Shown piece by piece: positions 1-7,874 of a stretch of 57,930 bases of DNA. The position numbers were made by a program, and so were the translations under genes. Each line of letters begins with the position of its first letter. The stretch's first letter is position 1. A model generated the notes under the pieces. The model had not been told where the DNA came from. It made no database searches and saw nothing but the letters and a program-made list of their open reading frames with translations. The stretch comes from an uncultured Clostridia bacterium (lineage in GTDB: Bacteria > Bacillota > Clostridia > Christensenellales > UBA1242), in NCBI GenBank assembly GCA_947591785.1, contig CANQDK010000009.1:1-57930 (forward strand), in the 5' to 3' direction.

Positions 1-197
1 GGTTTCATCTCATCTATAACTTTGCCATCAAAACAAAGTTGACAAGTTGTGATTTTCACAAAAACATCTATCCTATGCCCTTCAAACGCATATTGATAGT
101 GAACACGAGAGAATATGATTGAAATCACCAACAAAATCAGGCATAAAAACAAAATTTCACCAAGCACACATGACAAAATCAACCCATATCCAGACAT
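1..197 (-). CDS. N-terminal part of an unknown membrane protein, cut by window edge
   Basis: An open frame of 65 codons runs off the left edge of the window. It starts at an ATG preceded by AGGAG at good spacing. The product begins MSGYGLILSC, has one hydrophobic segment at about residues 5-29, then a soluble part containing TCQLC (a CxxC pair). I do not recognise the family. A single N-terminal anchor followed by a soluble domain fits a membrane-tethered protein. It lies downstream of lysS on the same strand with a gap of about 90 bases, so it could be the next gene in that transcript. Confidence 0.6.
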   Translation of the reverse strand, partial: MSGYGLILSCVLGEILFLCLILLVISIIFSRVHYQYAFEGHRIDVFVKITTCQLCFDGKVIDEMK

Positions 198-219
198 TTT
201 CACTTCTCCTATAAATACA

Positions 220-251
220 TTTCTGCAGATTTCAAAACTTTTCTACAGAAA
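220..251 (-). other. Hairpin in the leader of the edge gene
   Basis: Ten-base arms (TTTCTGTAGA / TCTGCAGAAA, one G-T type mismatch) enclose a 12-base loop between lysS and the downstream gene. No T run follows on either strand, so it does not look like a finished intrinsic terminator. It may be a processing site or an attenuator. Confidence 0.3.
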
Positions 252-288
252 GATTTAGTTGCAAATGCTTTTATTTTATTGACAAAAT

Positions 289-1746
289 TCACTTCATCAA
301 TGGGAAAAGCACAACATCACGGATGTTTGGACAATCAAAAACAAATTGTAAGAAACGGTCAATTCCAAAACCGAGTCCAGAAATTGGTGGCATTCCATGT
401 TCCATTGCAAGCAAGAAGTCTTCATCAACGTCCATAGTTTCTTCGTCACCTGCCATTTTTTCTTTTATTTGTTCTTCCAAAGTCTTTCTTTGAATGATAG
501 GGTCAACCAATTCGCTATAAGCATTGACAAGTTCCTGTCCCCCAGCAACAATTTGGAAAACATCAACAATTCGAGAATCCTCATCATTTCGTCTTGCAAG
601 TGGTTTTAAAGATGCTGGATAATTGTATAAAATTGTTGGAGTCACAATATCGGCACGAATTTTGCGTTTGTAGATATAGTCAATCAAAGTTCTGACACTT
701 TTACATTCTTCAAGGTCACCGTATGTGAACAATTTTCTTTCAACAGCAATTTTCTTAAGTGAATCTAAATCTTCAATATCAAGGAAATCACAATCAAGTA
801 TTTCTCTCATCTTTGCAACATAGTCAATGCGTGTCCATTCAGTATCAAATTCAACTTCTTGATTTTGATAAACAACTTTTGTTGTCCCAAGACAGTTTTT
901 CATAAGTTCAATAAGAAATTTTTTGAAAAATTTAATATTATCTTCAAAGTTCCAATATGAAGCATACCATTCAACTTGTGTAAATTCTTGCAAATGTGCT
1001 GGATCCATTCCTTCATTACGGAAATCCTTGCCAAGTTCAAAAACTCTGTCAATTCCACCTGCAATACATTCCTTTAAAGCACACTCAAATGCAATTCTAA
1101 GATTGCACTGAAGGTCAAGAGCGTTGTGATGTGTAAAGAAAGGTTTTGCACTTGCACCTGAAACACTTGTTTGCAAAACAGGAGTTTCAACTTCGATAAA
1201 TCCATTGTCTTCCAAGAATCTACGAACAAAAGAAACAACCTTGCTTCTTGTCAAGAAGATTTTTCTGCTATCTTCGTTTGTGATAAGGTCCAAATAACGT
1301 TGACGATATTTTATTTCAGTGTCTGCAATGCCATGAAATTTCTCAGGAAGAGGGCGTAATGTTTTTGAAAGCAATATAATTTTTTCAGCACGAACTGTCA
1401 CTTCCCCTGTTTGAGTTTGATAGACTTCTCCCTCAACACCAATAAAATCTCCAATGTCAATCATTTTCTTGTAAAAATTATAGTCTTCTTCGGAAAATTC
1501 ATTTCTACCGACAGAAATTTGTATGCGTTCATAGATGTCACGAATCTGACAAAAACCAAATTTTCCCATAATGCGACGAAAAACAATACGCCCTGCAATT
1601 TTAACTTTCTCACCCAGTTTTTCACGTGCCTCAGCAATAGTACAAGAGCGTTCAAATTTTTCTTTATATGGAATTTCTCCCATTTTCTTGAGTTCATCAA
1701 TTTTTGCACGTCTAATATCAATTTCATTGGACAAATTTTCTTCCAT
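289..1746 (-). CDS. lysS: Lysine--tRNA ligase, class II
   Basis: Charges tRNA-Lys with lysine in the cytoplasm. The 485 residues match the usual bacterial length (about 490-500). An N-terminal OB-fold anticodon-binding domain (about 45-140) is followed by the class II catalytic core. Motif 2 is visible as FRNEGMDPAHLQEF near residue 245, and motif 3 as GLGFGIDRFLQFVF near 460, followed by the family-typical ending IRDVVLFPLMK. Motif 2 reads DPAHLQEFTQ where Bacillus LysRS usually has xxRHNPEFTM, so this belongs to a somewhat divergent branch. The ATG start has AAGGAG upstream and a good promoter at 1805-1834. No T-box leader was seen in front of it. Confidence 0.95.
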   Translation of the reverse strand: MEENLSNEIDIRRAKIDELKKMGEIPYKEKFERSCTIAEAREKLGEKVKIAGRIVFRRIMGKFGFCQIRDIYERIQISVGRNEFSEEDYNFYKKMIDIGDFIGVEGEVYQTQTGEVTVRAEKIILLSKTLRPLPEKFHGIADTEIKYRQRYLDLITNEDSRKIFLTRSKVVSFVRRFLEDNGFIEVETPVLQTSVSGASAKPFFTHHNALDLQCNLRIAFECALKECIAGGIDRVFELGKDFRNEGMDPAHLQEFTQVEWYASYWNFEDNIKFFKKFLIELMKNCLGTTKVVYQNQEVEFDTEWTRIDYVAKMREILDCDFLDIEDLDSLKKIAVERKLFTYGDLEECKSVRTLIDYIYKRKIRADIVTPTILYNYPASLKPLARRNDEDSRIVDVFQIVAGGQELVNAYSELVDPIIQRKTLEEQIKEKMAGDEETMDVDEDFLLAMEHGMPPISGLGFGIDRFLQFVFDCPNIRDVVLFPLMK

Positions 1747-1804
1747 TTATACTCTCCTTAGATGTCTTATTATTAAATTTTTATAGAGTAAATTTAATAG
1801 AAGA

Positions 1805-1834
1805 AATATATCACAAAACGAGTTAACAAGTCAA
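1805..1834 (-). promoter_or_regulatory. Candidate vegetative promoter of lysS
   Basis: On the minus strand, TTGACT and TATATT are 18 bases apart, about 60 bases upstream of the lysS start. This matches the sigma-A type consensus at most positions. Confidence 0.5.
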
Positions 1835-1965
1835 GAAAAATTTTATTTAAAAGAGAAAATATGACAAAACTTTATAAAACATTTGGAAAATAAAAAATAA
1901 AATGCTAAAATTTTGCATGTAGATGAGAATACATTATAAATTGTAATAAAAAATTTTATAAAATG

Positions 1966-1995
1966 TTGATTGATTGTATTTTCAAAAACTAAAAT
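1966..1995 (+). promoter_or_regulatory. Candidate promoter of the FabG-like SDR gene
   Basis: TTGATT and TAAAAT are separated by 18 bases and end 18 bases before the SDR start codon, just ahead of its AGAGG ribosome binding site. The very short leader makes this a modest call in such AT-rich DNA. Confidence 0.35.
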
Positions 1996-2013
1996 TTTAA
2001 AGAGGTAAAAAAT

Positions 2014-2733
2014 ATGAAAAAAACAGCAATAATTATTGGTGCATCAGGAGAAATTGGATTTGCAACTGCAAAAAAACTTCAACAAGATGGTTTCAACTTG
2101 GCATTAACCTTTAATAAAAACAAAATTGAAGAAATTAATAAAACAAAAGATTCAAAAATTAAAAGTTATCATTTAAATCTGTTAGAAAAAGATTCTATTA
2201 AGAACTTTTTTAAAGAAGTTTCCGGAGATTTTGAATGCATAACGACATTAGTTTTCTGCTCTGGAATTGCACAAAAAAGACAACTCATATTTGATGTAAC
2301 TGATGAAGAAATTGAGGATCTATTCAACATCAACATTATTTCAGCGATAAAATGTATAAAAGAATTTACAAAAATTGCAAAGACTCCTGCAAATATTATT
2401 TTAGTAGGTTCATTTGCGGAAAAAGTTGGTTGCTCGTGCGAAAGTGTTTATGCCTCAACAAAATCGGCCATGACAGGACTTTGTAAATCACTTTCAAGTG
2501 AACTTGGCAATTTGGAATATCGTATCAATGTTGTTGCCCCTGGATTTATTGACACAAAAATGAACAACAACCTAAGCCAAGATGAAAAAGATGAACTTGC
2601 TGAAATGACACCACTGCAAAGACTGGGAAAAGTTGATGATGTTGCAAACACGATTTCTTTCTTATGCAGCGAAAATGCAAGTTTTATTACTGGACAGACA
2701 CTATATGTTGACGGTGGCTTGATTCTTGAATAA
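2014..2733 (+). CDS. SDR family oxidoreductase, FabG-like
   Basis: A 239-residue classical short-chain dehydrogenase/reductase using NAD(P)H. The N-terminal nucleotide-binding motif is GASGEIGFAT (residues 9-18). The catalytic triad is visible as Ser133 (in VGSFAEKVG), Tyr146 and Lys150 (YASTK). The C-terminus has the FabG-type ending with FITGQTLYVDGG. Closest in pattern to 3-oxoacyl-ACP reductase, but the NNAG motif reads FCSGIA and no other fatty-acid genes are adjacent, so the substrate is uncertain. AGAGG precedes the ATG. It is one of few plus-strand genes here and is followed by a terminator at 2961-3020. Confidence 0.85.
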   Translation: MKKTAIIIGASGEIGFATAKKLQQDGFNLALTFNKNKIEEINKTKDSKIKSYHLNLLEKDSIKNFFKEVSGDFECITTLVFCSGIAQKRQLIFDVTDEEIEDLFNINIISAIKCIKEFTKIAKTPANIILVGSFAEKVGCSCESVYASTKSAMTGLCKSLSSELGNLEYRINVVAPGFIDTKMNNNLSQDEKDELAEMTPLQRLGKVDDVANTISFLCSENASFITGQTLYVDGGLILE

Positions 2734-2883
2734 TTTTCAAAAAAGTTAAATCAATTTTGAAATTTAAAATATCTCACTATGATTGTGAAATAAAATTAAA
2801 AATCTCATTAAAATAAAACTGTTTGATAAAATTAATTTTTGAATTAAATAAAAATAAAACAACACTCTAAATAAACAAAATAT

Positions 2884-2911
2884 TGTGTAATATGCAATGC
2901 ATAATACACCA
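2884..2911. repeat. Short palindromic intergenic element, copy 1
   Basis: Imperfect inverted repeat TGTGTAATATGCA / TGCATAATACACCA in the spacer after the SDR gene. Related sequences occur at 6592-6618 and 18834-18874. Together they suggest a dispersed element with arms like TGTGGTRTTATGCA. No protein or transposase is nearby. Confidence 0.4.
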
Positions 2912-2960
2912 AATAATGTGTTTTTGTTTTTATTGAGAAAGTTTTATAATATTGTCTTTC

Positions 2961-3020
2961 AATAAAAATGATGAAAAAAATTAATCATTTGAATTTATAT
3001 CATCATTTTTATTTTTTTTA
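2961..3020 (+). terminator. Candidate terminator for the SDR gene
   Basis: A perfect 14-base inverted repeat (AATAAAAATGATGA at 2961, its complement at 3000-3013) with a 26-base loop is followed on the plus strand by a run of Ts. It lies about 230 bases past the SDR stop, and its right arm overlaps the 3' end of the opposite-strand small ORF. Confidence 0.45.
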
Positions 3021-3106
3021 TAAAACAGTTTAAAAAATGGAACTGTCCATTTTGGAGCTTTTATACAAATGATTTTTATATTGTTTTGATTCTTTTCTTT
3101 TTCCAT
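2981..3106 (-). CDS. SpoVM-like amphipathic small protein (candidate)
   Basis: A 41-codon ORF, 75 bases downstream of the flavoprotein gene on the same strand. Residues 10-35 read IKIICIKAPKWTVPFF then KLFYKKNKND. This resembles SpoVM, the amphipathic helix that marks the forespore membrane and anchors the spore coat base: an IK.PK core, then hydrophobic residues, then a basic tail. Differences are a nine-residue charged N-terminal extension (MEKEKNQNN) and no clear ribosome binding site. In its favour, yunB elsewhere in the window implies a spore-forming ancestry. Too short for certainty. Confidence 0.35.
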   Translation of the reverse strand: MEKEKNQNNIKIICIKAPKWTVPFFKLFYKKNKNDDINSND

Positions 3107-3181
3107 ATTTTTTCTTTATGAAAAAAAATCATTTTATGACACAACATTTATAAAGTTTTTGTAAATTATTAGAAAAACATC

Positions 3182-4183
3182 TTAAGCCTGCTGCCCTGCA
3201 ATTGCACCATCACTACAAGCAGTTACAATTTGTTTCAAAGTTTTACTTCTAACATCACCCACTGCAAACACACCATTTATAGATGTTTTCATATTTTCAT
3301 CAGTGATAATAAAGCCTTTTTCATCAACTTTGACATCTCCAAAAACCTTGTTATCTGGTTTTTTGCCAAGTTCAATAAAAAGAGCAGAAGTTGGAATAGT
3401 TTTATACTCAACAGAAAATACTAGTTCTTTTTTATGATTTGAAGTATTGCTTTGATGAGTATTGTTTTGAAACGAATTATTATCTTCTCTAATGCAAATT
3501 TGAACACCATTCAAAAGTTCATCTCCAACAAGATTTTCAATTTTAGCATTAGAAAGCACTTCAATTTTTTTATTTTTGTTTGCCAAAGAATAGGTTGTCA
3601 TGTCACCGCTGTCAATGACAGTCACTTTTGGACAAATTTCTGCCAAAAACATTGCATCTTTAAGTCCAGAACCATTTTTGCTTACAACACAAACTTCCTT
3701 TCCTTTAAAGAAATTTGCATCACAAACTGCACAAAAACTTGCCCCTTTGCCTAGATAGTCTTTTTCATTTCTTCCAAGTTCGATATAAGAAACACCTGTA
3801 GCAATTATGATGCTTTTTGCAGAATACTGTGAATTTTTTCCAAAAACTTTTTTTTCATCTTGACTGTAATCCACATTCAGCACATCGTCATATATAACTT
3901 CCACGCCCAAAAATTCAATTTGCTTAACAAATTGTTGTGCAAGACTAAAACCATCAATAGAACTTATCGATGGAAAATTTTCAATTTTTGGAATTTCATT
4001 TACTTGTCCACCAAGAGTCAATTTCTCCAATATAGCAACATTTTTTCCTCTACGTTTAGCATAAATCCCAGCACTCATTCCCGCAACCCCACCACCAATG
4101 ATGAGTATGTCAAATTCTTTTGTGCCTTTTTCATTTTCAAACTTACTTTTTATATCTTTTTCATTCTTTTTAGTCTTTTCCAT
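3182..4183 (-). CDS. Thioredoxin-reductase-like flavoprotein, possibly ferredoxin-dependent
   Basis: A 333-residue two-domain flavoprotein of the TrxB family. The FAD site IIGGGVAGMSAG is near residue 28, the redox pair CAVC is near 149-152, and the second FAD motif GVFAVGD is near the C-terminus. The NADPH domain lacks the usual GGGDSA and HRRxxxR: the equivalent stretches read SKNGSGLKDA and IDSGDMTTYS. Loss of these motifs is characteristic of clostridial ferredoxin-dependent flavin thioredoxin reductases, so electrons may come from ferredoxin rather than NADPH (inference). The domain also carries a polar N/S/H-rich insert around residues 233-250. The first 22 residues are a charged extension. 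A -10 box sits six bases before the ATG and no ribosome binding site is seen. Confidence 0.8.
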   Translation of the reverse strand: MEKTKKNEKDIKSKFENEKGTKEFDILIIGGGVAGMSAGIYAKRRGKNVAILEKLTLGGQVNEIPKIENFPSISSIDGFSLAQQFVKQIEFLGVEVIYDDVLNVDYSQDEKKVFGKNSQYSAKSIIIATGVSYIELGRNEKDYLGKGASFCAVCDANFFKGKEVCVVSKNGSGLKDAMFLAEICPKVTVIDSGDMTTYSLANKNKKIEVLSNAKIENLVGDELLNGVQICIREDNNSFQNNTHQSNTSNHKKELVFSVEYKTIPTSALFIELGKKPDNKVFGDVKVDEKGFIITDENMKTSINGVFAVGDVRSKTLKQIVTACSDGAIAGQQA

Positions 4184-4189
4184 ATTTTT

Positions 4190-4220
4190 ATTATACCACT
4201 AAAGCGTTTTAATTTGTCAA
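4190..4220 (-). promoter_or_regulatory. Promoter placing transcript start at the flavoprotein ATG
   Basis: Minus-strand TTGACA and TATAAT are 19 bases apart. The TATAAT ends six bases before the ATG at 4183, and the intervening AAAAAT has no Shine-Dalgarno sequence. If used, the mRNA would be leaderless or nearly so. Confidence 0.5.
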
Positions 4221-4255
4221 ATCTTTTGAAAATTAAATTTACATAACTTTTTATA

Positions 4256-4355
4256 TTTAATCCTAAAGTATAATTACTTTTAGATTCAATTCATAAATGT
4301 TTAGACTTAATTCAAAGATGTAATGGTTCTTTTAATTTAATCCAAAAAGTATTAT
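4256..4355. repeat. Degenerate short repeats in spacer
   Basis: TTTAATCCTAAAGTATAAT at 4256 recurs as TTTAATCCAAAAAGTATTAT at 4336. Between them are two weaker copies around AATTCATAAATG and AATTCAAAGATG. The function is unknown. CTAAAGTA...TACTTTTAG can also pair as a small hairpin. Confidence 0.3.
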
Positions 4356-4404
4356 ATAGAGCAACAAAAAAAAGATAAATTATATAAGCAACATTATAAA
4401 AACA

Positions 4405-4430
4405 AAAAAAGAACATAAAATGTTCTTTTT
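4405..4430 (-). terminator. Intrinsic terminator of rplS
   Basis: AAAAGAACAT and its complement pair around a short loop and are followed on the minus strand by a T run, 19 bases after the rplS stop codon. It is a good match to a rho-independent terminator. Confidence 0.8.
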
Positions 4431-4448
4431 GATTTTCTATACAAATTA

Positions 4449-4808
4449 TTATGCATTAGTTTGATTGTTTGCTGATTTAACTTTTGCTGCTTTACCAGTA
4501 AGGTCACGCACATAATAGAGTTTTGCTCTTCTTGGCTTTCCTTTTCTTATCACTTCGATTGAAGCAATTTTTGGCGAATGAATAGGGAATGTTTTTTCAA
4601 CACCAACACCATAAGAAATTTTTCTAACGATGAATGTTTCACGAATTCCACCATTCTTTCTGGCAATAACAACACCCTCAAAAGCTTGAAGTCTTTCTTT
4701 GTCACCTTCTTTGATTCTCACGTTAACTCTAACAGTGTCACCAATTGAGAATTCAGGCAAAGAATCTTTCATACCTTCACGTTCAAGCTGGTCGATTAAA
4801 TTTGCCAT
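4449..4808 (-). CDS. rplS: 50S ribosomal protein L19
   Basis: L19 sits at the 30S-50S interface of the ribosome. Its 119 residues are the typical length, and the KOW-like beta core is intact: [20 protein letters not shown], the conserved [12 protein letters not shown] near residue 45, and [17 protein letters not shown] at the C-terminus. It starts at an ATG after AAGGAG. Unlike in Bacillus, where rplS follows trmD directly, here it stands apart with its own promoter, a roughly 120-base leader and a terminator, with rbgA and yraN lying between it and trmD. Confidence 0.97.
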   Translation of the reverse strand: MANLIDQLEREGMKDSLPEFSIGDTVRVNVRIKEGDKERLQAFEGVVIARKNGGIRETFIVRKISYGVGVEKTFPIHSPKIASIEVIRKGKPRRAKLYYVRDLTGKAAKVKSANNQTNA

Positions 4809-4932
4809 TGACTTATCTCCTTTTTTCAGATTTTCGACAGAATGCTCATAAAGTTTAAGTCCCCTAAGAACCGCACCAAATCTTACTTGAAAAGCAGATT
4901 TATTTGCTCACTAAAGCGGAACACCCGAAGTC
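4809..4932 (-). promoter_or_regulatory. Long 5' leader of rplS, candidate L19 autoregulatory leader
   Basis: About 120 transcribed bases separate the promoter from rplS. They are clearly richer in G+C than the surrounding spacers and contain pairs of short complementary segments. Bacillota often carry a structured L19 leader at this place that binds excess L19. The position and composition fit, but I could not confirm the consensus fold. Confidence 0.45.
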
Positions 4933-4938
4933 TTTGTT

Positions 4939-4968
4939 ATTATAGCATAGTCGAATTAGAAAAAACAA
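4939..4968 (-). promoter_or_regulatory. Promoter of rplS
   Basis: Minus-strand TTGTTT and TATAAT (in TGCTATAATAAC) are 18 bases apart, giving a start just ahead of the leader described at 4809-4932. Confidence 0.55.
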
Positions 4969-5173
4969 GTGTTTTTGACAAAAAATTTAAAAATTTTTAT
5001 TTTAATAATGTTTTAATGTAAAAGTAAACTTTCACAAAAAAATTTTTAGTTAGATAATAAATAAAATAGATAAGTGAAAATAGAAAATAAAAATACAAAT
5101 TTCACAAATTATATTAAATGGTTAATTAAATTATAATAAAAAAAATCACTTTGTATAGAAAAAAATCTATAAT

Positions 5174-5199
5174 AATAAAAAATGCTTTTAAAAAGCATT
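5174..5199 (-). terminator. Terminator overlapping the yraN stop codon
   Basis: AATGCTTTTTAAAAGCATT pairs on the minus strand and is followed by TTTTATTATTAT. The stem starts inside the last codons of yraN, so it ends the rbgA-yraN transcript. Confidence 0.6.
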
Positions 5200-5559
5200 A
5201 ACTTCGTGATTTATTTCATCGCCAATAATTTCTATAACATCAAAACGACAATCAGCATAAGTCTTGTTTTTAAGCATAAGGTAAAATTCTGCAACACGTC
5301 TAATTTTCTGTTGTTTTTTGAAATCAACTGCCTCAATTGGCCTGCCAAAAGCGAGCGTATTACGCTCTTTAACTTCAATAAAAACGATAACTTTTCCATC
5401 AAGAGCAATAATATCAATTTCACCAAATTTAGTTTTAAAATTTGTTTCCAAAATTTTGTATTTTTTGTTCTTTAAAAAGTTAACAGACAAAACTTCCCCA
5501 ACACTACCACTAATTTTGTTTCTAACTTTTGTGTTGTCTTTTTCAAATACTTCTTTCAT
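5188..5559 (-). CDS. yraN: YraN family (UPF0102) endonuclease-like protein
   Basis: A small protein of the YraN family, which has a restriction-endonuclease-like fold. The core elements are visible: the GSVGEVLSVNFL helix, then KILETNFKTKFGEIDIIALD, and the active-site-like FIEVKERN with the E-x-K pair. The cellular role is unknown in the wider family. The chosen start is the ATG at 5559 (123 residues, GGA six bases upstream). A GTG at 5601, one base after the rbgA stop, would add 14 residues and is the alternative. It lies immediately downstream of rbgA and is probably cotranscribed. Confidence 0.85.
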   Translation of the reverse strand: MKEVFEKDNTKVRNKISGSVGEVLSVNFLKNKKYKILETNFKTKFGEIDIIALDGKVIVFIEVKERNTLAFGRPIEAVDFKKQQKIRRVAEFYLMLKNKTYADCRFDVIEIIGDEINHEVNAF

Positions 5560-5602
5560 TATGTTTCCATTTAATATTGTTTTTTCAAAACATATCTTCA
5601 CA

Positions 5603-6475
5603 TTAATCTAATGTCAATTTACCAAGTTTGCCTTTCCTAAAATCTTCAATTATTGCCCTGCCAGTTCGTTCGTAATCTATCTCACCACCATTCAAAACAT
5701 ATTTGCGATTTTTTGCAATTTCTTCCATTATTAAAACTGATTTGTCGACATCTTGTTCTTCTTCAAAGTTATTTGATAAATCATCTTTGTTGTTTTCAAA
5801 ACCATATCTCTCTTTAAAAGCATTTGGATAAGATTTCTGCATTAATTTTATAAACTCTAATCCAAGTTCAACAAAATCCAAAATTTCATCTTTAACGCTG
5901 CCAACAAAAGCAAGCTTTTTTGCAATATCTTGGTTTTCAATGTTTGGATAAAGAGTCCCTGGTGTGTCATACACCTCAACACAATCGCCAACACTCACCC
6001 ATTGTCCATGTTTAGTCACCCCAGCTCTGTCGCCAGTTGTTGTCTTTGCTTTCTTACATAAATTGTTTACAAGTGTGCTTTTTCCGCAATTTGGAATTCC
6101 AACAACCATTGTGCGTATTGTCGCTTTAACACCTTTTGCTTTGTATTTCTCAATTTTGTTTGATGCTAGTTTTTTTATTTTAGACAAAATAAGTTCACTT
6201 TTTCCTGAAAGTGTGCTGTTGTAAAGAATAACATCACAATTTAAACCTTGAAACTTTGGTAGAAAATTCTTAATTTTGCTTTCATCAGCCATATCAATTT
6301 TATTTATAACATAAAGAACAGGTTTGTTTTCTGTCAGTTTATCCAGAGTTGGATTGAATGAAGAAATTGGAATACGTGCATCAAGAAGATATGTCACAAC
6401 ATCAACTTTCTTGAGTTGTTCCGCAATATCTTTAAGTGCCTTATTCATGTGTCCTGGAAACCAATTTATTTTCAT
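5603..6475 (-). CDS. rbgA: Ribosome biogenesis GTPase RbgA (YlqF)
   Basis: A circularly permuted GTPase that helps mature the 50S subunit. The start MKINWFPGHMNKAL is the family signature. The G motifs come in permuted order: NKID (G4) near residue 60, GIPNCGKST (G1) near 128, and DTPG (G3) near 173. A C-terminal helical domain (about 190-290) would contact rRNA. The length of 290 is typical. It lies downstream of trmD in the order seen in Bacillus, minus rplS, with a 147-base gap containing a palindromic element. Confidence 0.95.
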   Translation of the reverse strand: MKINWFPGHMNKALKDIAEQLKKVDVVTYLLDARIPISSFNPTLDKLTENKPVLYVINKIDMADESKIKNFLPKFQGLNCDVILYNSTLSGKSELILSKIKKLASNKIEKYKAKGVKATIRTMVVGIPNCGKSTLVNNLCKKAKTTTGDRAGVTKHGQWVSVGDCVEVYDTPGTLYPNIENQDIAKKLAFVGSVKDEILDFVELGLEFIKLMQKSYPNAFKERYGFENNKDDLSNNFEEEQDVDKSVLIMEEIAKNRKYVLNGGEIDYERTGRAIIEDFRKGKLGKLTLD

Positions 6476-6591
6476 CTAATCAAACCATTTCCTTTCTTTT
6501 TTGCTGTGCCAAAACAAAATTTTTATCAAAATAAAAACTCATCAAAACAACTTATTCTCAAATATAAAAACAATGTAAAATCACAAGATTT

Positions 6592-6618
6592 TGTGTATTA
6601 AGCATGCATAATACCACA
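6592..6618. repeat. Short palindromic intergenic element, copy 2
   Basis: TGTGTATTA then AGCATGCATAATACCACA forms an imperfect palindrome centred on GCATGC, four bases past the trmD stop codon. It is related to copies at 2884-2911 and 18834-18874. There is no T run, so a terminator role is unlikely. Confidence 0.4.
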
Positions 6619-6622
6619 ATAT

Positions 6623-7372
6623 TTATTCTTGTTTCTTATTTATCTTCTTAACATTTTTTCTTGCCAAGTCTTTTCTTAATTGTCTTGTTCGATTTAAACT
6701 TTGCTCATTTCTCCACTTGTCTATTTCCTGATGATTTCCAGAAACAAGCACTTCTGGAACAGTAAGCCCTTCAAATGTTTGTGGCCTAGTATATTGAGGA
6801 TATTCCAACAAACCATTTGAAAAACTTTCTGTTTCAAGGCTATCTGATGAGATAACTCCTTCAACAAATCTTGACAAACAATCGACAATAACCATGGTTG
6901 GCAATTCCCCACCTGTCAAGACGTAATCTCCTATTGAAATTTGTTCTATTGGAAACAATTCAAAAATACGTTCGTCAACACCTTCATAATGCCCACACAC
7001 AAAAATTATATGTTCAAACTTTGAAAGCTCTTCAGCCTTTTTAACTGTTAAGATTTTACCAACTGGAGATGGAAAAAGAATGATTGTTGTGTTTTTTAAA
7101 CTTTTTTTATCAGTTTTTTTCTTATTGTCAACATTCCAATCATCAATTGTTAAAACGGATTTTATTGCATCATAAATTGGTTGGACAGTCATAAGCATAC
7201 CTGCCCCACCTCCAAATGGAGTATCATCACATTTTTTATGTTTGTCTTTGGAAAAATCACGAATATCAACAAGGTTTATTTCCAAAATTTTCTTTTCAAC
7301 TGCTCGTCCAATTATACTGCTTTTGAGTGGAGCAAACATTTCAGGAAAAAGAGTCAGTATATCAATTTTCAT
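6623..7372 (-). CDS. trmD: tRNA (guanine-N1)-methyltransferase TrmD
   Basis: Methylates G37 of tRNAs to N1-methylguanosine using SAM, preventing +1 frameshifting. A 249-residue SPOUT enzyme. The trefoil-knot signatures are visible: DDTPFGGGAGMLM near residue 50, CGHYEGVDERI near 125, and GDYVLTGGELP near 145. SNGLLEYPQYTRP near 180 leads into the C-terminal domain. It overlaps the rimM stop by four bases (ATGA), implying translational coupling. Confidence 0.97.
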   Translation of the reverse strand: MKIDILTLFPEMFAPLKSSIIGRAVEKKILEINLVDIRDFSKDKHKKCDDTPFGGGAGMLMTVQPIYDAIKSVLTIDDWNVDNKKKTDKKSLKNTTIILFPSPVGKILTVKKAEELSKFEHIIFVCGHYEGVDERIFELFPIEQISIGDYVLTGGELPTMVIVDCLSRFVEGVISSDSLETESFSNGLLEYPQYTRPQTFEGLTVPEVLVSGNHQEIDKWRNEQSLNRTRQLRKDLARKNVKKINKKQE

Positions 7373-7866
7373 TGTTGCACCACCTTTGAGCCATCGTATT
7401 CAGCACGAAGCACCGTCACAGTTTCCCCAATATTTGTGAAAATAGCCTTTCTAAATGGAACTTCATATAGACAATTATCCTCTTTAATAATAATGATATC
7501 ATCAAAGCCATAATCAGTCACACCCATAATTTGTCCAACAAGCTGTCCACTTTCATCATAGACGATGCTTCCAATCAAATCTTCAATCAAAAATTCGTCC
7601 ACAGCAAGCAGAGAAAATTCTTCTTTTGTTATATAAACTTTTTTATTTCGGAATTTTTCTGCTTCGTTTCTATCTTTTATTTCTTCAAACAAAACATACC
7701 CATAACCAAGACGAAAACATGCTGTCTTAATTTTCATTGGTTTCTTTTCAACAAAAAGTTGATGTTTTCCATTAAAAATCGCAGGAATATCAATTGAAGG
7801 TAAAATTTTCACCTCCCCTTTGATTCCCTGCGGTTTAATGATTTTTCCTACACAAACAAAATCCAT
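7369..7866 (-). CDS. rimM: Ribosome maturation factor RimM
   Basis: Assists assembly of the 30S head near S19. 165 residues, with the N-terminal beta-barrel opening VGKIIKPQGIKGEVKI and a C-terminal PRC-barrel containing LIGSIVYDESGQLVGQIMGV. It ends four bases into trmD and follows the KH-domain gene after a gap of eight bases, the standard order in Bacillota. Confidence 0.93.
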   Translation of the reverse strand: MDFVCVGKIIKPQGIKGEVKILPSIDIPAIFNGKHQLFVEKKPMKIKTACFRLGYGYVLFEEIKDRNEAEKFRNKKVYITKEEFSLLAVDEFLIEDLIGSIVYDESGQLVGQIMGVTDYGFDDIIIIKEDNCLYEVPFRKAIFTNIGETVTVLRAEYDGSKVVQQ

Positions 7867-7874
7867 AAATCCTC

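Noticed and set aside
1747-1860. T-box or L-box type riboswitch upstream of lysS
   Set aside because: Only a promoter and a short leader fit in this space. No conserved riboswitch core was seen.
4256-4355. CRISPR-like array
   Set aside because: The repeats are few, degenerate and irregularly spaced, and no cas genes are nearby.
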